Source of the DNA: Schistocerca nitens
Taxonomy: Eukaryota > Arthropoda > Insecta > Orthoptera > Acrididae
Assembly: GCF_023898315.1 (NCBI RefSeq)
Contig: NC_064622.1
Location: 358,217,234-358,281,233 of the forward strand
DNA length: 64,000 nucleotides
Direction: 5' to 3'
Positions 56,300 through 64,000 of the stretch are shown piece by piece. The translations under genes and the position numbers were made by a program. The notes beneath the pieces are model-generated. The model saw nothing but the letters and a program-made list of their open reading frames with translations, had not been told where the DNA came from and did no database searches. The stretch's first letter is position 1. Each line of letters begins with the position of its first letter.

Positions 56300-56580
56300 A
56301 CGGAGCAACAACAATGCTTTCCTCAGATGACAGATAAATGCTTCCATCCATGAGGCAGACAACCATTCACAATTGCCGCTTATACATTGTGTAAAGCCTT
56401 GTGGGAAGTCGTGGTCGCAACTTAATTTACTGACGCGTTTCTGTACATCATCATCAGAACATAGCTGTGCTAAAAAGAAGAAGGAAATACAGTATAAAAT
56501 GCCAGCCGTTGCATCAGTACTTACAAGATGGCGTTGGCAACTAATGATGATATATGGTTTGTGGAGCACTCAACTGTGTG
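56300..56580 (-). mobile_element. PLE-like fragment with hammerhead-like core
   Basis: The minus strand (about 56460-56425) reads CTGATGA, a short stem II, GAAA, CGC, GTC, then AGTAAATTAA. The core and GUC triplet are canonical. Stem II is only about 2 bp and stem I about 4 bp with two G-U pairs, so activity is doubtful. The related site at 7267-7297 shares GAAACGCGTCAGTAAATTAA. Confidence 0.5.
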
Positions 56581-56639
56581 GTTATCAGCACCCATACAAA
56601 TTCCCAATCTTTTCACTGTCTAGTCTCGCCACTTTCCCC

Positions 56640-56800
56640 GGACGATGATGAAATGATAAGGACAACGCAAACATGATGAAATCGTTTGTCACAACACTTA
56701 GTCACCAGGTGGCGAAAATCTCCGAGCCGGCCGGGAATCGAACCCAGGACCCTGTGGTCTAGAGGCAGCAACGCTAGCCACTACACCACGAGCTGGGGAT
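56640..56800 (-). mobile_element. SINE-F (tRNA-like)
   Basis: The minus strand reads CCAGCTCGTGGTGTAGTGGC and GGGTTCGATTCCCGGCC, the same tRNA-like head as in the palindrome at 24538-24874, followed by a body ending in TCATCATC-type sequence. Confidence 0.8.
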
Positions 56801-56898
56801 GTGGGCAACTAACACAGCGCATAAATGACTATCGCAAAATGTAATCAACAAGAGATTATACACTGAAGCGATTGTGCACTTCTTTCTTTCACTGGTGC

Positions 56899-57285
56899 CA
56901 TGTCCCGCGCTGACGCAGGGTCGGCATTGTTAGGAACGGATTTGGGAAGGTTAGTGGAAAGGGGTGGCCGGATGCCCTTCCTGCCGTCACCCCGAACCCC
57001 CAGGGACGGAATTAGTGTAACCCTGCTGTCTGCGTCGAGTGTAATTAATGGAATAGTGCGAGCGTGTTCAGATGTCTGCGAGTCATGTAACTGAGACGGA
57101 ACGTGGGGACCAGCCCGGTATTTACCTAGCGGGGTGTGGAAAACCGCCTAAAAACCAGATCCAGACTGGCCAGCACACCGACCGACGACGGTAATCCGTC
57201 GGGCTGATTCGATCCGGGGCCGGTGCGCCTACCCGAGTCCAGGAAGCAGCGCATTAGCGCGCTCGGCTAACCTGGCGGGTTTGAA
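56899..57285 (-). mobile_element. SINE-D, second copy
   Basis: Complement begins CCCGCCAGGTTAGCCGAGCG, with GGATCGAATCA at the B-box position and TTTTAGGCGGTTTTCCACAC in the body, as in 47477-47888. Confidence 0.88.
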
Positions 57286-57861
57286 TCGATTATGTACTGT
57301 ACAATGTGAAAACAGTGGGGAAACATACAGGCACAGTATTTAAAAATTCATGTAATATACAGAATAAAAATTAATTATGTAACAAAATACACAGATTTCA
57401 TGTGGATTGCTAGTTGCTACAGTTATTAAAAAAGGAGCAGTATCGCCAGTTCGAGTCGACAATAAACATTGCGTTATTCTGTAGTGACAGAGGATTTTAC
57501 GTTTGTTAATCGTTACGAGAGCGTGGTGTAATGTAATGCCTCCGATTTCTTTATGTGAAAACTCTTAAAGCTTTATAAATCAAACAAACGTTATTAACCT
57601 TTTACATTTTTATTCTTCATGTCTAGATATTTGCAGCCCACTGCGCTGGAGGGCACCGAATTGTAGCGTGTAACATGCTGGCGTACAACGTCACCATGTC
57701 AGTGTGTAAGAAACAGCGTGCTGTAATCGAATTCCGATTTCTATGAGTTCGTCCACACATGGAGTACACTCTCCTTCAGCATGACAGTCCCAGACCATAC
57801 GAGCTCTGCAACATCTGTAACAATTCGCTGTGATCGATCACCCTCCGTACAGTCTCAACTT

Positions 57862-59193
57862 CAATGAAACAACAAGTTTACTGTTACCAGTCACCGTTAC
57901 TGCCTAGTGGAGCAAGACACTATTCCAGAACATGGTTTAGGACTACTTTTGACAAAAAATGAAACTGATATCTAATGGTAAACATAAATTAAATAAATTA
58001 GAGTACCTCCAGTGGTCACAGGTTCCTTTCGCTGTCGTAACACATCACATGTATGCTGTCACATTTGTAAACAAATATGGCGTCTGGAATCTGCTGGGTG
58101 GAAGGTTCGTATAGCAGAAGAGAAGACATAATCGCAAAGTGCAAAGAATATACATCGTAACAACATTATTACAGAATAATTGTTTAAAGCATTTGGAGGT
58201 GTTTGTTTTGAGGTGTCGAATATATATGTGTGTAATTCAGGTGGTATATAAATCCAATTTTGACAAGTTAAAACAGCTAAACATTCGTACTCGTTTATAC
58301 AATCAGGTGAAATGTTAAAATGGCTTAAACTTCATACTTGTTAATAACAAGCAGCTGAAATGTTACAGACTTGAAGTACAATAATCATATTGGCTACAGC
58401 AGTAAAATCATACATAGATGACACTATTTGATTGGGATTAATAAACAGATGTGAGAGGCTGGAGGAAGGAGGAGAGGAAGAGAGAGAGAAAGTGAGGGAG
58501 GGGAGAGAGAGAGAGAGAGAGAGATAGAGAGAGAGAGGGTCGAAAGAGTGATTGTATAAGAGCAAACATTTACATGGCAAGGAGTATTAAGATTACATGT
58601 TACATATATTAGCTGCCAAAAGGTTGGGGTAATACATTGGTTAATGCTATAAAATATGCAGATATAGATACAATTTGTGCCAGTAGTTGATGTACATACA
58701 GTTCCAAGCTGACAAGGGGTACTAGCTGTTGGTGTGATGAATTATCTGTAAATGAGGTCAATCTCTTGTACTCTTGGTGGCTGTCAATATTTATGGTAAA
58801 TATCAAGACGTGTGTGTGTGTGTGTGTGGGTGGGTGTCTGTGCATTTTCGACACCTCCAAATGCTTTAAACAATTATTCTGTAATAATGTTGTCACGATG
58901 TATATTCTTTGCACTTTGCGATTATGTCTTCTCTTCTGCTAGACGAACCTTGCACTCAGCAGATTCCAGACGCCATATTTTTTTACAAATGTGACAGTAT
59001 ACATGTGATGTGTTACGACAGCGAAAGGAACCTGTGACCACTGGAGGTACTCTAGTTTACTTATTTTATGTATAACATTAGATATCAGTTTAATGTTTTG
59101 TCAAAAGTAATCCTAAACCATGTTCTGAAATAGTGCCTTGTTTCTCCACTAGGCAGTAACGGTGACTGGTAACAGTAAACTTGTTGTTTCATT
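57862..59193. mobile_element. foldback element with arms of about 350 bp
   Basis: 57862-58219 and 58845-59193 are inverted copies (shared: AACAACAAGTTTACTGTTAC, GGTCACAGGTTCCTTTCGCT, GACATAATCGCAAAGTGCAA, TTGTTTAAAGCATTTGGAGG) with few differences. The 625-bp loop holds a (GA)n run (58482-58539) and a (GT)n run (58811-58828). No coding frame. Flanks were not checked for a clear target duplication. Confidence 0.9.
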
Positions 59194-61105
59194 TAATGTC
59201 AATAACAGTCACGGTAAAGCCTAACCTAAAAATGTTCGCATTTAAAGTCTCAACTTCGTTCTATTCGATTTTTATCTGCTTTTCATTTGTTAACATAACC
59301 TCCAACATGAACGAGATTGTCCATTTCAGTATTGCTGCTGACCATGTGTTCTCTTGATTGTTATCTTTATGGGTATACTGTGAACACTTCCATCTTTTAA
59401 GAAGACAACAACCATCTTCATAGGGCTGCATGCTTGGTTTGATGAATACTCAAGCACCTTGTCATATCTCGACTGATCCGTTGAATTACCCAATCTTAAT
59501 CCCACATAAAATGTCTGGGGCTATTAGGAAGAGCAGGTGAAACTTTAGGTCTCGGTAGTGCTGCGTAGCATACCTCTAAGATGCTACAGGTCCAGTACCT
59601 GGTGACCTACATAGAGGGATAGATCTCTTTAAGATCACACAACTTAAAGAGAAACATTTTCGCACATTTCGCGTAATGCCTTATTAAATGAAAATTACTA
59701 TGGGTGGCTCAGTTAGACATGAAAGTGTAGATGCGACACCTCAGATGGATTTACACTGTTGGAAAAAATCGCAACAACAAAGAAATAATTAATGTAGAAT
59801 AACGAAATTTCAGGAATACAATTACCTGGGTAATGTATTCAAGTGATTAACACTGCAAGATCACAAGTTAATCTAAACGTGAGATAAGTCATTGCAAATG
59901 TGAAATGCAGATACATTAATAATCAGTGTAACAGTCACAATGTTGAATGCAAGCATGCAGACGGGAATGCATTGTGTTGTACAGGTGCCGGGTGTCAGTT
60001 TGTGGGATGGAGTTTCATGCCTGTTGCACTTGGTCGGTCAGTACATGGACGTTTAATGCTGTTAGTGGATCACGCTGGAGCTGTCGTCCAATGACATCCC
60101 ACGCGTGTTCGACTGGAGACAATTCTCCTGACTGAGCAGGCCAAGGTAACAGGTCAGTTACTCTGTGGAGCATGTTGTGTTACAAAAGCACTAAGCGGCC
60201 GAGCATTATTCTGTTGGAAAACAACCCCTGGAAAGCTGTTCACAAACGTCAACACAACAGATCGAATCAACAGGCTGAGGTACAGTTTTGTAGTCAGGGT
60301 GTATGGGATACCGACGAGAGAGCTCCTGCTGCCATATGAAATCGCACTCCAGACGGTAACTCCAGATGTAGCTCCAGTATGTCTAGCATGCAGACAGGTT
60401 AGCTGCAGGCCCTCAACTGCCTTCCTTCTCAGCAAAGCACGGCCATCACTGGCACCAGCTTTCATTGGAAAACACAACAGACCTCCACCCTGTCCGCCAA
60501 TGAGCTCTCGCTAGACACCACTGAAGTTGCAAATGGCGGTGGTTTGCGGCAGTGGAAGGCACGCTACATGGCATCTGGCAGGGCACTGTCCTTGAAGTAG
60601 CCGATTTGCAACAATTCTTTGTGACACTGAGATGCCAACTGGTACTCAGATTACTGCTGCAGCTGCAGTAAGATGTGCCAGAGCCTCTGCCGAACACAAT
60701 GATCTTTCCTCTCTGTAGCGCCACGTGGCCATGCGGAGCCCGCTGTTCTTCCGACTGTACATTCTCATGACCACCACAGTCAGTACAGTGCTGTACTGTG
60801 GCTACATTCCAGCCAAATCTTTGTGCAATATCGCAGAAGGTGCATCGAGCTTCTCGCAGACCTATTACACTACTTTGTTCAGATGCAGTGAACTGTTGCT
60901 AATGGCGTCTTTCTCACCTTAAAGGCATTCTTGACTACCAGCAAACTTATCATGTTAAATCCCAAAGCTACACTACTGGCCATTAAAATTGCTACACCAA
61001 CAATAAATGCAGATGATAAACGGGTATACATTGGACAAATATATTATACTATAACTGACATGTGATTACATTTTCACGCAATTTGGGTGCATAGATCCTG
61101 AGAAA

Positions 61106-62362
61106 TCAGTACCCAGAACAATCACCTCTGGCTGTAATAACGGCCTTGATACGCCTGGGCATTGAGTCAAACAGAGCTCGGATGGCGTGTACAGGTAAAG
61201 CTGCCCGTGCAGCTTCAACACGATACCACAGTTCATCAGGAGTAGTGACTGGCGTATTGTGACGAGCCAGTTGCTCGGCCACCATTGACCAGACGTTTTC
61301 AATTGGTGAGAGATCTGGAGAATGTGCTGGCCAGGGCAGCAGTCGAACATTTTCCGTATCCAGAAAGTCCCGTACCGGACCTGCAACATGCGGTCGTGCA
61401 TTATCCTGCTGAAATGTAGGGTTTCGCAGGGATCGAATGAAGGGTAGAGCCACGGGTCGTAACACATCTGAAATGTAACATCCACTGTTCAAAGTGCCGT
61501 CAGTGCGAACAAGAGGTGACCAAGACGTGTAACCAATGGCACCACATACCATCACGCCGGGTGATACGCCAGTATGAAGATGACGAATAGACGCTTTCAG
61601 TGTGCGTTCACCGTGATGTCGCCAAACACGAATGCGACCATCATGCGACCACAACCTGGATTCATCAGAAAAAATGACGTTTTGCCATTCGTGGAGCCAG
61701 GTTCGTCGTTGAATACACCATCGCAGGCGCTCCTGTCTGTGATGCAGCGTCAAGAATAGCCGCAGCCATGGTCTCCGAGCTGATAGTCCATGCTACTGCA
61801 AACGTCGTCGAACTGTTCGTGCAGATGGTTGTTGTCTTCCAAACATCCCCATCTGTTGACTCAGGGATCTAGGCTGGTTCAAATGGTTCAAATGGCTCTG
61901 AGCACTATGGGACTCAACATCTTAGGTCATAAGTCCCCTAGAACTTAGAACTACTTAAACCTAACTAACCTAAGGACATCACACACATCCATGCCCGAGG
62001 CAGGATTCGAACCTGCGACCGTAGCAGTCCCGCGGTTCCGGACTGCAGCGCCAGAACCGCACGGCCACCGCGGCCGGCAGGGATCTAGGCGTGGCCGCAC
62101 GATCCGTTACAGCCATGCGGATAAGATGCCTGTCATCTCGACTGCTAGTGAGACGAGGCCGTTGGGATCCAGCACGGTGTTCTGTATTACCCTCCTGAAC
62201 CCACCGATTCCATATTCTGCTGCTAACAGTCATTGGATCTCGACCAACGCGAGCAGCAATGTCGCTATACGATAAACCGAAATCGCGATAGGCTACAATC
62301 CGACCTTTATCAAAGTCGGAAACGTGATGGTACGCATTTCTCCTCCTTACACGAGGCATCAC
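61106..62362 (-). pseudogene. Tc1-I transposase: one nonsense codon and a SINE insertion
   Basis: The N-terminal part, 62362-62078, has a paired-type helix-turn-helix (FDKGRIVAYRDFGLSYSDIA) and linker. The SINE with its 13-bp duplication interrupts after ATPRSL. The frame then resumes with SQQMGMFGRQQ, hits TAG at 61793-61795 (LQ-stop-HGL) and stays open to 61106 with VIFSDESR, FQQDNARPH and SPDLSPIENVW. The last Asp-Glu spacing is 34 residues (DD34E). Discounting the SINE, the protein would be about 346 residues, the usual Tc1 length. The stop and the SINE are the only visible lesions, so it died recently. Confidence 0.93.
61875..62077 (-). mobile_element. SINE-A, full length, 13-bp target duplication
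   Basis: Flanked by CAGGGATCTAGGC at 61862-61874 and 62078-62090. Inserted in frame-neutral position within the Tc1-I transposase gene. Confidence 0.96.
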
Positions 62363-62699
62363 AACAACGTTTCACCAGGCAACGCCGGTCAACTGCTGTT
62401 TGTGTATGAGAAATCGGTTGGAAACTTTCCTCATGTCGGCACGTTGTAGGTGTCGCCATCGAAGCCAACCTACAACTCTGCTCTGAAAAGCTAATCATTT
62501 GCATATCACAGCATCTTCTTCCTGTCGGTTAAATTTCGCGTCTGTAGCACGTCGTCTTCGTGGTGTAGCAATTTTAATTGCCAGTAGTGTAACTAATACT
62601 CACGACCGTTACAGTTTGTATTTAAAGCAAATCTGTTTTGCATCCTCAAAGCTGCGCTACCAAGGTCAGTCTTAAGTGACTAGCATGAAACGTGTCGAA

Positions 62700-64000
62700 G
62701 TAGAAACAGGCCTGCCAACTTTCGTTTTGTCGCACAGCTCCTTCTTGATGTTGAGATTTTGTTTCTATCAGTGTATATTCTTCAGCATTCCTCAAGCAAA
62801 CGTACTCTTTGATGATCTGCATCAAGTCTTGTTTTGGACTTCTCTACAGCAAGTGTGTTCTGACTTTTAGCATCCAAAAACGGGCTGTCTGTGCTTGCGT
62901 AGAAATCTTTCCAGCCAACAGCAGCAGACCTTGTGAGTTGTGGACAATAATTATTTTATAAACACGCTCAAAATTCTCCTTCTCTCACGGATTTCGTCAT
63001 GGTTAACCAACATGGTGTTCCGTGGGAATTAAATATCCAACCCTGACCAACCAGAAGCTTTGCACATAGGCACACAAGGGAAATCTTGCCTTCTACCAAA
63101 ATAATTACTATGAGCCAATCATAGATCCTTTTACTGAGATTGAAGCAATCATTCCTGCATGGCATGACTGCAACCAATGGTAGTCCCATGATCTCAAGCT
63201 CTGCGTTTATTCCTGGGTTTCAGACCTATCTTGGCAAAAACGATTCCTTCTAGCATCTCGCACAATGCAGTTTTATGGACCGCAGACCACCCTATACGTA
63301 CTTCCTGTGTGGACACAGGAAATTTCAACTTTTCTGCTCCATAGCTGCTAAGGGGCGGCTTATAGTGTCGAATAAGTTGATGACGCTCCGTTTCTTCTAA
63401 CTTAACGTCCTTAGCGAAAGCGAGCTACAGAAAGCCCCACAGGCTGCAGAAATTAACAGGTCTTCCTCACCATAATAAAAAGCAAAGGAGTAGAAGAAGT
63501 AGTTAGCAACACGATCATTGGCAGCAGACAATGTTGCCTGCAGTCTTTATACACCGTTAATCGAACGACTATGCTGACTATTGGTATGTACATATTATGG
63601 AAATTGCTTCCATGATAGTGTGCGCCTAAAATGTCATGTAAGAAAATGAAGTAATCAACATCTCCACAGTTTGGTAGCTCTTTGGTCCTAGTCATCAACG
63701 AGTGGCTCCAGCTGGGTATGCCATACCTCAAGAAACTTGTCGTGTTTCTTCTTCGCTGAATTGAGGCCATTGTCATGGCTAGAGGCTGTGCTACATGGTA
63801 TTAGACTGATGTCTGATTTTTGTCTGGTGTGTTTACGTTTCCCTAGATGGCATTTATGGAGTGCTAGGTTAAAATATTTTGAAAAGTCTAGAAATGCCAA
63901 ATTCACAGGTTGTCTTTATCCATGACTTAGAGAATATCGGATGTGAACTGTGTTAAGGTGTGTCGATGTGTCTCAAATTGCAGGTGTCTTTGAAATTATG
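62700..64000. other. no recognised feature
   Basis: Mixed-composition sequence to the window end. Minus-strand frames such as 63906-63688 have no domain I recognise and no supporting context. Confidence 0.35.

Larger units (their letters stand above)
60971..62589 (-). mobile_element. Tc1-I element, complete ends
   Basis: Ends CACTACTGGCCATTAAAATT and CACTACTGGCAATTAAAATT (complement), TA at 60969-60970 and 62590-62591. Its flanks join into one Tc1-F sequence. It contains a near-intact transposase gene split by a SINE. Confidence 0.95.
59754..62690 (-). pseudogene. Tc1-F element, copy 2, split by a second Tc1
   Basis: The left end CACTGTTGGAAAAAATCGCA lies next to TA. The minus strand encodes broken transposase pieces: WRTGWRSVVFSNESWC (first catalytic position changed from Asp to Asn, 60520-60450) and GVVFQQNNARPLSAF (second Asp also Asn, 60230-60185). 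Sequence of this family resumes at 62592-62690 after the inner Tc1-I. The right end is not recognisable. Confidence 0.82.

Overview
This is a repeat-dominated stretch of a large insect genome. The SINE, Tc1/mariner, RTE and Penelope-like families, the AT-rich spacers and the density of nested insertions fit an orthopteran, most likely a grasshopper or locust of the Schistocerca type. That assignment rests on recognising repeat families, not on a database search. I found no convincing single-copy host gene, no functional tRNA or rRNA gene, no CRISPR array and nothing bacterial. Family letters below (SINE-A to -G, Tc1-A to -I) are my own labels.

Layout. 0-8 kb: a SINE and a Tc1 remnant, then Penelope-like (PLE) fragments arranged head to head as a palindrome, with one arm split by a 5'-truncated RTE LINE (3850-6900) that itself carries a SINE. 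8.4-9.8 kb: an intact mariner with an uninterrupted transposase gene. 10-16 kb: TTAA-flanked Kolobok-like pieces, a Tc1 element carrying them, a 5S-rRNA-derived SINE and another Tc1. 17.5-24 kb: two decayed mariners, an old CR1/Jockey-like LINE on the minus strand and a PLE GIY-YIG fragment. 24-25 kb: a 106-bp tandem array joined to a tRNA-like palindrome. 25-30 kb: a Tc1 with two SINE insertions, then a foldback element with arms of about 450 bp.

30.4-37.5 kb is the best-preserved nest. An old RTE fragment was split by a hAT element (8-bp duplication ACCTACAC). The hAT then received two Tc1-A copies, a full-length RTE LINE and a SINE, and one Tc1-A copy was split by a short inverted-arm element that encodes a hammerhead-ribozyme fold. 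39-42.5 kb: a CR1-like LINE carrying a 298-bp patchwork of copied local sequence. 43-48.3 kb: a mariner-like element with a LINE tail inside it, and a second inverted-arm hammerhead element split by two Tc1 elements, one of which carries a SINE. 49-57 kb: SINEs, a Tc1 and CR1-like fragments. 57.9-59.2 kb: a second foldback element. 59.8-62.7 kb: a Tc1 holding a second Tc1 that holds a SINE.

The elements do not form a pathway. The insertions record relative age: SINE-A copies and the RTE LINEs with clean target duplications are young, while the CR1-like LINE at 20.7-23.7 kb, the PLE fragments and most Tc1 copies are old. The non-autonomous parts (SINEs, foldbacks, hammerhead elements) must depend on proteins encoded elsewhere.
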